IMG/VR virus record: IMGVR_UViG_3300020005_000010
Coordinates: 1-45,813 of that record
Direction: 5' to 3' (one strand)
From: a virus
Length of the DNA: 45,813 nt
The notes under the pieces were generated by a model that was not told the DNA's origin, did no database searches, and saw only the letters and a program-made list of their open reading frames with translations. The translations under genes and the position numbers were made by a program. Numbering within the stretch: position 1 is the stretch's first letter; every line of letters begins with the position of its first letter. Positions 20,556 to 29,813 of the stretch are shown here, one piece after another.

Positions 20556-22141
20556 TAACGTGATACTCCTTGCTGGCGACGAGCACGTGCCCTTTCAATA
20601 ACTTGCTGAGGTGTTAATTTGGTAGCAGATACAGTACCAGGTTTATCTGGAATTTGTGCTACTTCAATGTTAGGACCAGGTTGAAGAATAGAATCTAAAT
20701 GAGGTCTAATCCTCTTAAGTTCTTTAACAAATTCTTCGTCACTTAAATTGGTGTTTAAGAGGCTTGCAGCTTTCTCAAGTACTCCTAAATCCTTATTACT
20801 CATATTTCCGAAGCCTGTTGCTCCAGAAGCAGATTGCTTTTTCAACTCACTCATTAAATCAACAGTTAATAAATTCTTAAGTCTTTCAACCTTTAATGTT
20901 CCAGATTGAATAGGATGACCAGGTATATATCCAAGAGGATTCATCTTAGAAGGTCCAACAGCTTCTGCAACATCATCTGATAGTTTACCAGTCTTAGGAT
21001 CAATTACATCATCCATAGCTTCAATAGTTCTAGAAGCTTGGTTTCTAACTCCAGCTAGTCTCTCTACTTCTCTAGCTGATTCTTTACCACCTTTAGCACT
21101 AGGTGTTCCAGGCTTTTGAACAGCACCAAGATTACCACCACCAGGAACAGGAACATCTTCCCATTTCTGAGTTCTTGGATTAATCCAAATAGCTTTACTC
21201 TGACCAGGATTTGCAGAGTCAGGCACATTCATTACTGTAGCACCCTGCATCTGAGCTTTCTCAATACCAGCCTGAATACTGGCATTATTTCTAGATGTAT
21301 CTCCGGCTTCTTGCATACCAGTACGTTGGGTAGCACCAGCCTGTTGAGTATCTACACGTCCCTGAGCAGCAACATTATTTGCATTAGTACGCATCATTGC
21401 AGCCGCATCCTGCATTTCCTGCAATGTAACCTTACCAGACTGCAATGCTTCTAGTTTCTGAGCATCAGTCATATTATGAATGAATGCAGCAGTCTGAGCA
21501 TTCATCATACTTGCATTAGCTCTAGTCACAGCAGCATCAGCAGTCTTACCTCTAGCTTCTGCTTGTGAAGGAATAGCAACTCTAGCCGTAGCACGTCGTT
21601 GTTCAGCTAAAGCAGCTTTTTCCTCACGAGTCTTTTCAATGCCAGCAGCTTTATACTGCTGTTCAGCCTTAGTCTTGAAATCTTCGACTTCAGCGTCATA
21701 AGGCATATCAAGAATTTCATTAGCTTGCTTTACATTATATGGCTTGTTACCTAAAGATTCGAAGAATCCGGCTTCTCTTTCTCCGACTTTCTTACCTTTT
21801 TCATTATACAAAGGAACACGAGATTCTGGACCAGTAGAACCCTGTAATGCTGATAACAAGCCAGTACCAAGCATCCTCATTGCAGATGGTCCTCTACGCT
21901 GAGGAGGATTTAGTACTGTATTAGTAAATTCATCCATTACAGGAGTATTACTTTCATATCCATACTCCTGTTCTGGTTCGCTGTTATATAAATCTTCATA
22001 ACCACTATAATCAGCAGCCGGTGCATTACGTGCTGGAGTAGCAGAAGAAGCCATTACTTGAGGAGTATCATCATCAAATACACTTCTAAGCTGCTTTTGT
22101 GGTGCAAAGAAATTCTGCATACGGAGGAATTCATTTGGCAT
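20555..22141 (-). CDS. Internal virion protein, coiled-coil (528 aa)
   Basis: The product is Ala/Gln/Thr-rich with long helical stretches (DAAVTRANASMMNAQTAAFIHNMTDAQKLEAL; MQEAGDTSRNNASIQAGIEKAQMQG) and ends in a basic RARARRQQG tail. Such composition is typical of podovirus ejection proteins. TAATG junctions with both neighbours point to coordinated synthesis. No known domain is identified. Confidence 0.55.
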   Translation of the reverse strand: MPNEFLRMQNFFAPQKQLRSVFDDDTPQVMASSATPARNAPAADYSGYEDLYNSEPEQEYGYESNTPVMDEFTNTVLNPPQRRGPSAMRMLGTGLLSALQGSTGPESRVPLYNEKGKKVGEREAGFFESLGNKPYNVKQANEILDMPYDAEVEDFKTKAEQQYKAAGIEKTREEKAALAEQRRATARVAIPSQAEARGKTADAAVTRANASMMNAQTAAFIHNMTDAQKLEALQSGKVTLQEMQDAAAMMRTNANNVAAQGRVDTQQAGATQRTGMQEAGDTSRNNASIQAGIEKAQMQGATVMNVPDSANPGQSKAIWINPRTQKWEDVPVPGGGNLGAVQKPGTPSAKGGKESAREVERLAGVRNQASRTIEAMDDVIDPKTGKLSDDVAEAVGPSKMNPLGYIPGHPIQSGTLKVERLKNLLTVDLMSELKKQSASGATGFGNMSNKDLGVLEKAASLLNTNLSDEEFVKELKRIRPHLDSILQPGPNIEVAQIPDKPGTVSATKLTPQQVIERARARRQQGVSR

Positions 22142-22857
22142 TACTTAACCCCCATCTGTCTGCCAGCACTCTGGCCAATTCTATTTAAAGCACCACTGAT
22201 ACCTTTACCAGCAATAGCACCAGGAGGTCCACCAATAGCACCAAGAGCAATAGGTAATGCTACTTGACCAACCTTCTTAAGAGCACCACCTACTTTACCC
22301 CAGAAACCTTTCTTTTTCTCAGGTACTGGAGTAGTTTCAGCAGAATCATCACCTCCGCCACCACCGCCACCTTCTCTACCAACTAATCCAGATAATCCTT
22401 CTAATCCAGCTAACTTGCCTTTTTGAGTCATTTCAGCAATATTAGCTTCTGCATTAGTAGTAGCTTCGGCACCTGATTGACCTTGCTCTCTAGCCATTCG
22501 TGCTTTTAATACACCAAAGCCAGGAGAATAACCACCCTGTAATGATTTCTGGCGATTTACTTCTCTCTCAGCGTTAGCATACGTAGCTCTAATAGGAGAT
22601 ATAGCACGAGCGCGAATATTAGCCAAGTCATCAGGAGAAAATCCCCCAGTTTCAGCGAATTTGCTGTAACCTGATAATACTTGGTCATATGGTCCGTAAA
22701 AGCCACCACCTCCACTACCTCCACCACTTACAGCAGGATTAGCAGCAGTAGCAGGTGTAGCAGCTTGGTTACTTTTATTCTTTCTGAAATGGTTCCACAA
22801 ACCAGCTACACCGGCTGCACCAATTCCACCAAGTGCAACTTTTGATGAAGTTTCCAT
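22141..22857 (-). CDS. Gly-rich internal virion protein (238 aa)
   Basis: A hydrophobic amino segment (KVALGGIGAAGVAGLW) is followed by Gly/Ser linkers (SGGGSGGGGFYG), a helical core (RARAISPIRATYANAEREVNRQKSLQGG) and a second amphipathic hydrophobic segment (ALKKVGQVALPIALGAIGGPPGAIAGKGI). This resembles the smaller membrane-active ejection protein of podoviruses. A poly-Gly/Asp stretch near residue 165 is low complexity. Confidence 0.55.
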   Translation of the reverse strand: METSSKVALGGIGAAGVAGLWNHFRKNKSNQAATPATAANPAVSGGGSGGGGFYGPYDQVLSGYSKFAETGGFSPDDLANIRARAISPIRATYANAEREVNRQKSLQGGYSPGFGVLKARMAREQGQSGAEATTNAEANIAEMTQKGKLAGLEGLSGLVGREGGGGGGGDDSAETTPVPEKKKGFWGKVGGALKKVGQVALPIALGAIGGPPGAIAGKGISGALNRIGQSAGRQMGVK

Positions 22858-22861
22858 CTAT

Positions 22862-23188
22862 TTATCCAAGAATAGAACGTTCGCCATCAATGGTCAGAGT
22901 TAATTGGTTATTAACAGATCCAAATGCCTGCATGACTTCTGTAGCAGTGAGAACATACAGAGGATAATGATCAAGAACAGTATCAGCAGCAATTGGATAA
23001 CCATCAAAGATCCTAGTACCAGCCGCATCAGCACCAATGGACATCGTAAAATCCACTGAGCCAGGACCAGGATTCGCGACATGGATATGTCTGATGATGT
23101 TAATTTCACTAGCAGCTACAGTAAGCTTAGTTGTCGCAGCATTGGATAATGCAGCAGGACCATGAAAACGTGTTGAAACTCTCGGCAT
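22862..23188 (-). CDS. Small beta-sheet virion protein (108 aa)
   Basis: Short alternating strands (LTVAASEINIIRHIHVANPGPGSVDFTMSIG; DTVLDHYPLYVLTATEVMQAFG; LTLTIDGERS) suggest a jelly-roll or Ig-like fold. The V-A-N-P and I-G-x-D-A-A-G pattern is familiar from small phage structural proteins near tail genes. It is placed between fibre and ejection-protein genes. A tail accessory or decoration role is inferred. Confidence 0.5.
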   Translation of the reverse strand: MPRVSTRFHGPAALSNAATTKLTVAASEINIIRHIHVANPGPGSVDFTMSIGADAAGTRIFDGYPIAADTVLDHYPLYVLTATEVMQAFGSVNNQLTLTIDGERSILG

Positions 23189-23196
23189 TTAATCTC

Positions 23197-23889
23197 CTAG
23201 AATGTGTCTACTTCAGACCACAAAATGTTACAGGCTAATTGCCAAGTCATTGTTGCCGGCAATGCCAAACCGTTACGAACAACGATACCTTCTTGGTTAG
23301 CTAAAACAATTGGAAATCCTAAACCACCACTAAATTCCCCAAATAAATTAGTTGGCGGAATAAGGGTATTTTGTAAACTGGATGCTGCTAAGTCAAAATA
23401 CTGACCAGCAGTGACAATGCCAATATCCTGTAAATCTAGAGTTTTAGTACCAGCCGTTAATGCACCAGTAGTTGCCATACCAATATCATTAACTTCAGAT
23501 GTAGCATGACTAGTTCTTAACTTCTGTTGATTGGTGGTCATTGTCATTCTAGTACCACCTGTTCCGGCTGCAGTCCAAGCTCTTGCAATACGCAAACAAA
23601 GCTGCATATTAACAGGAGTAGTACCAACAGCAGGAGTTACAATCACAGAAGCACTTACGTTAACTCCATGAATTAAACATACTCTACTAGCTGCTGTTAC
23701 ATATCTAAACTGAACGAATTCTACGTCAGCACCAGCAGAGGCACCAATAGTGCCGCTTTTCATTCCAATTCTATATGCACCACCAGAACCAATAGGAAAC
23801 GGTCCTGATAAAGCATGTAATGGAGAATAAGCTTTATTGCCTACTGCTGTGATGTTTGCTGCTGTATTTGGATCGTTGATTACTGCCAT
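23197..23889 (-). CDS. Beta-rich virion protein, probable tail/fibre component (230 aa)
   Basis: The product is small-residue and Thr/Val-rich with strand-turn repeats (GGAYRIGMKSGTIGASAGADVEFVQFRYV) and ends with ALPATMTWQLACNILWSEV. This composition recurs in phage proteins next to fibre genes. It follows the collagen-like gene with overlapping start and stop. Function is inferred from position only. Confidence 0.5.
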   Translation of the reverse strand: MAVINDPNTAANITAVGNKAYSPLHALSGPFPIGSGGAYRIGMKSGTIGASAGADVEFVQFRYVTAASRVCLIHGVNVSASVIVTPAVGTTPVNMQLCLRIARAWTAAGTGGTRMTMTTNQQKLRTSHATSEVNDIGMATTGALTAGTKTLDLQDIGIVTAGQYFDLAASSLQNTLIPPTNLFGEFSGGLGFPIVLANQEGIVVRNGLALPATMTWQLACNILWSEVDTF

Positions 23890-24911
23890 TATGCGCTCAC
23901 TTGATAGCCAAAGGCGTAAGTGCCAACAACTGGGTTATCACAATTCCAATACACTCTAATGGTAGCTGCATCAACTACATATCCAGTTAAATGAATAGGA
24001 TCCATTTCAAATTCATCACGTGCATCGCCTTTAGATGTAATTTTCTGAGCAGTTTGAATAACTAATACATTCTTATCATCCGTTAACCCAGATAACCCAG
24101 TAATATCAAAATTCCCAGCTCTATCTCCACCCTCACCTAAGTCTTTAGTGAAGTTAGTTAATGTTAATCCACTACCACTACCACTGCCTGCTGCACCAGG
24201 TGGACCAGGAATAGCATAAGGTTCATATGGTTCTTCTGCATCTAATCCAGGTGGTCCCATTGGACCCATTGCACCGGTAGCACCTGCAGAACCAGCAGCA
24301 CCAGGTAATCCAGCAGGACCAGGAACATATGAGTCTTCACCATCATTACCATCAAATAATACTACTAAAGCACCAGTTGGTCCTTGTGGTCCAGTAGCAC
24401 CTGCACTACCAGTATCTCCTTTAGGACCAGGAAATACAATAGGTTCAAGTATTTCAGGTTCTTGACCATCCATTCCTGGTGGTCCTGAATTACCTTGTGC
24501 TCCTGTAGCTCCTGCACTTCCAGCACTACCGGGTGGTCCTGTAGCTCCGGGTGGTCCACTTCCACCAGAAGATTCATCACTATCACCGTGATCAATTCCC
24601 CAAGCTCTACCAGCATTAATAATGATCTTATTTGCTGGATTCTTATTGAAGGTTACTGATTCTCCAGCAACCATCTCACGAGAATTGGGTAATAACAGTG
24701 ATTCGTTAGCGTGAGTAACTAAATCTGCCTTGGATACATCAATACCAACTTGAGCTTCGTCATCCAGAACATTTTGCATCTGGGTGACAGCCTGAATTAA
24801 TAGGAATATAGTTTGCCAAAGAGCATAGTTAGTTTTCTGTATTTTAGAATTATCTAAAGATACAACTAGTTGAGAGAAATCAGGTAACTGTGGTGGCTGC
24901 TTAAAAGCCAT
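23889..24911 (-). CDS. Collagen-like tail fibre protein
   Basis: A helical head (residues 1-60) and short beta segment lead into collagen-like G-X-Y runs at about 117-149, 161-180, 198-223 and 235-248, for example GPPGATGPPGSAGSAGATG and GPKGDTGSAGATGPQGPTG. They are broken by acidic/aromatic inserts (EPEILEPIVF; FDGNDGEDSYV; EEPYEPYAI) and end in a beta-rich tip (residues 250-340). Collagen-like triple helices are known shafts in phage fibres. The gene lies among tail genes, so it probably encodes a trimeric fibre shaft with a receptor-facing tip. Confidence 0.85.
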   Translation of the reverse strand: MAFKQPPQLPDFSQLVVSLDNSKIQKTNYALWQTIFLLIQAVTQMQNVLDDEAQVGIDVSKADLVTHANESLLLPNSREMVAGESVTFNKNPANKIIINAGRAWGIDHGDSDESSGGSGPPGATGPPGSAGSAGATGAQGNSGPPGMDGQEPEILEPIVFPGPKGDTGSAGATGPQGPTGALVVLFDGNDGEDSYVPGPAGLPGAAGSAGATGAMGPMGPPGLDAEEPYEPYAIPGPPGAAGSGSGSGLTLTNFTKDLGEGGDRAGNFDITGLSGLTDDKNVLVIQTAQKITSKGDARDEFEMDPIHLTGYVVDAATIRVYWNCDNPVVGTYAFGYQVSA

Positions 24912-25192
24912 TATCCTGGATAGCTATCGAATACAGCCTTAGCAAAGATGATAATCTTATTAATATGAAATCTTTCATTAATAGAAGTAGTTTTTCCTTC
25001 TAAGGCTGCTTTCTGATGTTGAAAGTTCATCAGCCTAGTAGGACGAATATTGGTAGTAGCCTGCATCGTGAATGGAACCAGTGTTTGTGTATACACATCA
25101 TCTTGACTGATCATTCTCATTTGCAGGCTACCAGAACCTACGACTCGCATTCTTACACCAGTATAGTGTATAATGACATCATCTTCGCTCAT
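24911..25192 (-). CDS. Small virion protein (93 aa)
   Basis: Beta-strand rich start (VIIHYTGVRMRVVGSGSLQMRMIS) and a helical or mixed end. It overlaps both neighbours. The amino part resembles small fibre-attachment or baseplate-like phage proteins, but no family is recognised. Confidence 0.5.
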   Translation of the reverse strand: MSEDDVIIHYTGVRMRVVGSGSLQMRMISQDDVYTQTLVPFTMQATTNIRPTRLMNFQHQKAALEGKTTSINERFHINKIIIFAKAVFDSYPG

Positions 25193-26574
25193 CCAAGTAA
25201 TCCTGTTCTAAAGGTGGGGTCAGGAATTGCTAAGTTTAATTCAACACCACCATTATTAACTGTATCTTCTGTTTTATCTGGGACAAGGATATAGACACCA
25301 CCATATATACCAGTTGACGACATAATCATAAATGGGCAAGAAAATGAATTACCAAACCTAGCAGTAGGAGCCGCTGTTTCTCCAGCTTCATAACCACCAC
25401 CTTCGTATTCTGAGAAAGTTCTGACGATTGCAATGGTTCCAGAACTCACAGTGATGTTTACAAACTTAGAAACACCAGGTTCAGTATCAGGATGAATCCA
25501 ACACCAGAAAGATGATGGATCATCATTAGCATAAGCTAACCGTGAAAAGGTTCCAGCCGGTTCATCATTTGTAAACCCAGTTGTATATGTATTCTGGAGT
25601 GTTCCTGCCGCATTGTATCTCCTAATGAATACATCGCCAGTTCCAAATCTCTCATACAGTGCAATAATGGAACCGTCGCTAAGAACTAAGATGTCAACAA
25701 TTGTATAGTTTGCTACACCAGCCGCTAAATCAGCCATTGCGATATTAAGAGTCATATCCCAACGTCTGATTGCAGAGCCAGAAGCAGTACTAGAGCTATA
25801 AGCGATTAGACCATCATTAGAAACTGCAAATCCTTGTACGTTAGTCCAAGTAGTATTCTGATTTATAGCACCAAATGCACCAGTAATTAGAATGTCTCTG
25901 ATTGGAACTGGATTCCGGCTCTTAGCTAAGAAGAATTTTCCAAGTCCTTTACAAGTTCTAATACGTGGTGAGCCTGCTCCAGTTGATAAATTACCAATTT
26001 CTGTGAAACTAGAATTATAAATTCTAATAGTAGTATCACTGAATTTCTCTAAACAAATGACGCTATTGAAAATATCTCCAGCTTCACCAGCCGCAATATC
26101 CTTAACGAAGTTAATTACTCTGTTATCTACAGTGTGTGATAATACAGCTAGTGGATAACCTTGTGAATCATCATTGACAAGAATATTACCACCGCTGATT
26201 GTATCTGTTGGTGCAACTTCAACCTGAACCCTAACCTGTTCTGGACCAGCAGTATCAATATTCTTTTGAATTTCTAAGAAGTATTCTTGTCCAGGAACAA
26301 CAGGAAATTGAAGTGGAACGTTCCTAAATGCAATAGTTAAAACTTGAGTTGGTGCTCCAACAGGGCCATTATATGGTGTTAATAATGGTCTGTATCCGAC
26401 AGCAATATTTCCACTAAAAGCCCAAGCACCCATGACACGAGCGCCAGCAGGAGCAATAAATCTATAATAGACTGTCGAGTTAACACCAGCATCGTTGATA
26501 TCCGTTTGAGTAAAATCATACGGAAATGCACCAATGGTTGTTGCTGTAGCGAATGAAATATTTACTGGAGGCAT
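25189..26574 (-). CDS. Beta-propeller-like virion protein (461 aa)
   Basis: Residues 1-125 look like a beta-sandwich resembling pre-peptidase carbohydrate-binding-like domains (NSTVYYRFIAPAGARV; GQEYFLEIQKN). The rest has repeated strand motifs suited to a propeller: IRIYNSSFTEIGNLS, VQGFAVSNDGLIAYS, IVDILVLSDGSIIALYERFG, DVFIRRYNAAGTLQNTY, PSSFWCWIHPD. It lies directly downstream of the tail-tubular-B-like gene. It is probably a tail or receptor-binding component; no catalytic motif is seen. Confidence 0.58.
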   Translation of the reverse strand: MPPVNISFATATTIGAFPYDFTQTDINDAGVNSTVYYRFIAPAGARVMGAWAFSGNIAVGYRPLLTPYNGPVGAPTQVLTIAFRNVPLQFPVVPGQEYFLEIQKNIDTAGPEQVRVQVEVAPTDTISGGNILVNDDSQGYPLAVLSHTVDNRVINFVKDIAAGEAGDIFNSVICLEKFSDTTIRIYNSSFTEIGNLSTGAGSPRIRTCKGLGKFFLAKSRNPVPIRDILITGAFGAINQNTTWTNVQGFAVSNDGLIAYSSSTASGSAIRRWDMTLNIAMADLAAGVANYTIVDILVLSDGSIIALYERFGTGDVFIRRYNAAGTLQNTYTTGFTNDEPAGTFSRLAYANDDPSSFWCWIHPDTEPGVSKFVNITVSSGTIAIVRTFSEYEGGGYEAGETAAPTARFGNSFSCPFMIMSSTGIYGGVYILVPDKTEDTVNNGGVELNLAIPDPTFRTGLLG

Positions 26575-28058
26575 TAGAAAGCCGTCGACCCTAGAATGAT
26601 TCGGTCGATGTCAATGATTTCAAGAGTTCTAACATTTAATTGGAATGTCCAATGAGCCCATTTAATTGATTCATATTCCAAACCATTCTCATAATCGCCG
26701 TGAAGTATTGTTCCATCAGGAAGAACAACGTATAATTTCTCAGCAATTGTGTTATTAACAATCTCTAACTCTCTAAATGTAGTTCTGTCTAAAGCAAACC
26801 AGAAGTCCCTAATTTTATCAGATAGTGTAGGTTTCTTGTAACCACCATCAAATAAGACTAACCCATTCAAATCTCCAATAATAAGAAAGTCAACGTTGAC
26901 GCCACCAGAGTCCAATACACTTGCAACACCATGCACAGGGCAACCAGTGGCCTCATCTACGATAAACATCTTCCATGTAGATGGTACATCTTGATTATCA
27001 GAATACCCGACAGTTCTAGTGAGTTTGAATAGATAAAGTACATCTCTATACTCTTGACAGTTAGTTAAAGGATTACCGTCCAAGGGAACAATTAGCACTC
27101 CATCAATCTGATTGAATGCTTCTGGCTCACCTGGTTCACTAACGTAGGCTATAGAAATATCATTAAAGGTAGTAGTAAGGACAAGACGGCCATGATAAGT
27201 GCATAAACCAACTCCCGCTGGGATCTCGCTGAAGTTCTCGGAAAGATGACTAGCATCATCAACAAGATCAGCGTCGAAAAACTGAACGTTGTTAAGAATA
27301 GTAGTAACGTTGTCGTTAATTGTAGCTCCAGGAATGAAAAAGAGCTGATAGTTTTGTAAGTCTCCATTGAAGTTGGGAATTCTAATAGAAGCTACTAAGT
27401 GTCTCTTTGCCCAAAAAGCTCCAACAAATACAGGAACTGTTGAAAATGATACTGTATTATTAGGTTGCACTTGAAACGAATTAAGTGCAACAGGTGGTGA
27501 TAAATAGCCGGTGTCAGTTTCTCCTACAACACCAAAGATATGATCACCAAAGTCCATCAAACCTGCAGCACCATTAGCAATTGTAACAGTACCAGCAGGT
27601 GTTGGTCCGGCTGCTTTTCTAGCTGCTGCACCAGCACCTAAATATACGTATAAGAATTCTAAGTTGATGCCCTTTTCAGTTCCGTTAGAATCAGTAAAGA
27701 ATGGAGTAATATAAGCACGGCCAGCCCATGACACAACATTAAAGTCTGTCATGGAAGCGATGCTTAAAATATTAGTGTGGATAACAGTTGCCGATACGAC
27801 ATGATGAATATTTCCAGTAGTATCTAAAACTAATAACGTCAAACCCGTAGTCATCTTAAATGGATGAATACGGAGAACGTTGCCTAATGCAGTGCCAAGA
27901 GACTGATATAAATCAATACCATCTCTTGTTTCAAATCCCCCATTGAAATATTGAATATTCTCAGCCGTTTGAAAGTGGTCAGGAGGAACAGAGTCAGCAT
28001 CACCATTCGCCCATAACCCATTAAATTCTTCAACTACAATAGGTTCATGGTCTCTCAA
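26574..28058 (-). CDS. Tail tubular protein B-like (nozzle)
   Basis: The opening EEFNGLWANGDADSVPPDHFQTAENIQYFNGGFETRDGI has the N-x-x-Y...G-G-x-x-x-R-x-G pattern of podovirus tail-nozzle and stabilisation proteins, followed by strand-rich blocks (LTLLVLDTTGNIHHV, VSWAGRAYITPFF, HGRLVLTTTF, DVLYLFKLTRTVGY) typical of the beta-propeller of T7 gp12. The carboxy end VRTLEIIDIDRIIL is a final strand pair. Length 494 is shorter than T7 gp12 (about 790). Position after the tail-tubular-A-like gene supports the call. Confidence 0.68.
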   Translation of the reverse strand: MRDHEPIVVEEFNGLWANGDADSVPPDHFQTAENIQYFNGGFETRDGIDLYQSLGTALGNVLRIHPFKMTTGLTLLVLDTTGNIHHVVSATVIHTNILSIASMTDFNVVSWAGRAYITPFFTDSNGTEKGINLEFLYVYLGAGAAARKAAGPTPAGTVTIANGAAGLMDFGDHIFGVVGETDTGYLSPPVALNSFQVQPNNTVSFSTVPVFVGAFWAKRHLVASIRIPNFNGDLQNYQLFFIPGATINDNVTTILNNVQFFDADLVDDASHLSENFSEIPAGVGLCTYHGRLVLTTTFNDISIAYVSEPGEPEAFNQIDGVLIVPLDGNPLTNCQEYRDVLYLFKLTRTVGYSDNQDVPSTWKMFIVDEATGCPVHGVASVLDSGGVNVDFLIIGDLNGLVLFDGGYKKPTLSDKIRDFWFALDRTTFRELEIVNNTIAEKLYVVLPDGTILHGDYENGLEYESIKWAHWTFQLNVRTLEIIDIDRIILGSTAF

Positions 28059-28771
28059 ATGAAAGTCCTCCTTTTATAAGAGGACATAAATGGACGACGT
28101 CTAACCGGCATTCCTTGCTTACCTTTAGCACCAATTCCAACAACTCTATCTAATGCGTCAGTTGCTGCTCCGTTGAGTTGTTCTCCTCTAGTTGGATTCT
28201 CACCAATGTAGAGTGAGCACAATGCTGCTGTGCGGTACTGTAGAAATGAACGAGCATTGATAATACCAATAATAACCTCTGACGTGATGTTAGCTGGGAA
28301 AAGCTTTGCAATATAATCAATCTTAACTTGTCTAGCCGTACTTGCAGCAATGAACTTAATGACTTGACCTTCCCAAGCCCAATACTGCAATTCCGAAGTA
28401 GGTAAATCATCTAACGTATGTGATAAAAACTCGACTTGGTGAACAGGAATATATGGTTCTGTATTACCTGATGCTCTTTCCCATAGCTGTTGAATTTCAG
28501 CTATATCAGTTGGTAAATTAGGTGGAGCAGTAGCTCCAATTCCATCAATAGGTCCAATACTAGTAGTACCAACGGGAACAGTAACGGCAGCAGATGAAGC
28601 ATTGGTGATAGGAATATTATTTAATTCAAAATACTCCTGTAATTCATCCAATGCCATCTGTAAATATGGTAATTGAGCATCATATGTATACACAGTTCTA
28701 GCTGTGTCATTCATCAATGACGCAGACTTATCCATTACCATTTTAGCCGTTAGTGAGGTGCTGCTTGGCAT
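28055..28771 (-). CDS. Tail tubular protein A-like connector (238 aa)
   Basis: The product has an amino helix (AKMVMDKSASLMNDTA) followed by LPYLQMALDELQEYFELNNIPIT, a strand block (AAVTVPVGTTSIGPIDG), PTDIAEIQQLWERASG and EGQVIKFIAASTARQVKIDYIAKLF. This order of helix, D-E-L-Q...., L-P-x-D and beta strands is characteristic of T7 gp11/P22 gp4-like adaptor proteins. It overlaps the nozzle-like gene by 4 bp (ATGA). Confidence 0.7.
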   Translation of the reverse strand: MPSSTSLTAKMVMDKSASLMNDTARTVYTYDAQLPYLQMALDELQEYFELNNIPITNASSAAVTVPVGTTSIGPIDGIGATAPPNLPTDIAEIQQLWERASGNTEPYIPVHQVEFLSHTLDDLPTSELQYWAWEGQVIKFIAASTARQVKIDYIAKLFPANITSEVIIGIINARSFLQYRTAALCSLYIGENPTRGEQLNGAATDALDRVVGIGAKGKQGMPVRRRPFMSSYKRRTFI

Positions 28772-28772
28772 T

Positions 28773-29126
28773 TTAAGTCCAGATCAGCCTAACGCCGTTA
28801 ACAGTGGTGCCAACACTTAAAACAAATGTAGCAGTTGGCGAGTCAAGAGCAATAGTAGTTGGGTCTGTATTGTGCAGTACAATTCCAGTATCTCCGGCTA
28901 TTCCCTTCAGAGTAATATCAGTCGTATTATCTGCAGGTGGAATGATAGTAACAGCTTTAGCAGTAACACCACTACTCGGAGGAGTAATGGTGTTATTTGG
29001 AGAAACAAGCTGTTTAACTTCAATTACACCAGGACTAGCCGCATTAACCGCTGCTACGTATGAATCAGCAGCTTCAACGTCACCAGTAAATTGAATGTGA
29101 GTCGTTCGTTGTGCTGTTACAGCCAT
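28773..29126 (-). CDS. Small beta-rich virion protein (117 aa)
   Basis: MAVTAQRTTHIQFTGDVEAA is followed by Val/Thr-rich strands and N-N-T-I-T-P-P...T-L-K-G-I-A-G-D-T-G-I-V-L and ends GTTVNGVRLIWT. It resembles small head or tail decoration proteins and shares its Thr/Ile texture with the proteins at 31,829-32,452. Function is inferred from position. Confidence 0.5.
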   Translation of the reverse strand: MAVTAQRTTHIQFTGDVEAADSYVAAVNAASPGVIEVKQLVSPNNTITPPSSGVTAKAVTIIPPADNTTDITLKGIAGDTGIVLHNTDPTTIALDSPTATFVLSVGTTVNGVRLIWT

Positions 29127-29812
29127 TATTGTGCAAACTGAATCTCTAATGCCTTGGCCTTAGCCGGGTCATTAATTGCCTTACACGTTGGGCAAACAGG
29201 ATAAGCAGGGTTAATAAGAGCACCACAAGCCTTGCAACGAACTAGTTCCATTGCAATGTTATCCTTGTACCAATCCTTATTGATCATGTTCAGCTCTCTA
29301 GCAGCAAGTCTCATATCCTCACTAACTGACAGAGGATTGCCATTGCTACGAGTCCAGAGAGCATCACCTAACCTAATAAGATTAGTATACCAATTCCTCT
29401 GCTTCCTATTGGCTTCCTTAAGCAGGGCATTGTACTCTTTATTCTCAAATAAATCCTTTACTGTAATAGCACCAGGAATGAAGAATAGACCTGGCATACT
29501 TTCACCCATGTCACATCCAAAAACTCCATTACAGTAATCCTTGACGACTGAATCAGCAACCTGAATGGAAGAATGAGGAATCTCTAGCAATGGCTGAGTA
29601 TCATCAACTTCTTTCCACCAAGAGCTAGAACCAACAACAAGAATAGCCGGTTTCTCGAATGTACCAGGTTCTATTTCAAAGATTCCAGGATCGATAGTAG
29701 CTTTGTATTCTTTAATCTTTTTTGGATAAATAGAAATCACAGTTGATTTATCCAATGGATTAGTTGGCGCTCTCATTGTACGGCGCCTAAGATCAGATGC
29801 TAGCGGAAACAT
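29126..29812 (-). CDS. Head-tail region protein with zinc ribbon (228 aa)
   Basis: After a mixed alpha/beta body (PGTFEKPAILVVGSSSWWKEVDDTQPLLEIPHSS) and a charged helical stretch, the carboxy end has VRCKACGALINPAYPVCPTC, a CxxC...CxxC zinc ribbon, then a helix. The gene lies upstream of the connector genes. A structural or assembly role is inferred; the ribbon is unusual for a virion protein. Confidence 0.55.
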   Translation of the reverse strand: MFPLASDLRRRTMRAPTNPLDKSTVISIYPKKIKEYKATIDPGIFEIEPGTFEKPAILVVGSSSWWKEVDDTQPLLEIPHSSIQVADSVVKDYCNGVFGCDMGESMPGLFFIPGAITVKDLFENKEYNALLKEANRKQRNWYTNLIRLGDALWTRSNGNPLSVSEDMRLAARELNMINKDWYKDNIAMELVRCKACGALINPAYPVCPTCKAINDPAKAKALEIQFAQ

Positions 29813-29813
29813 T

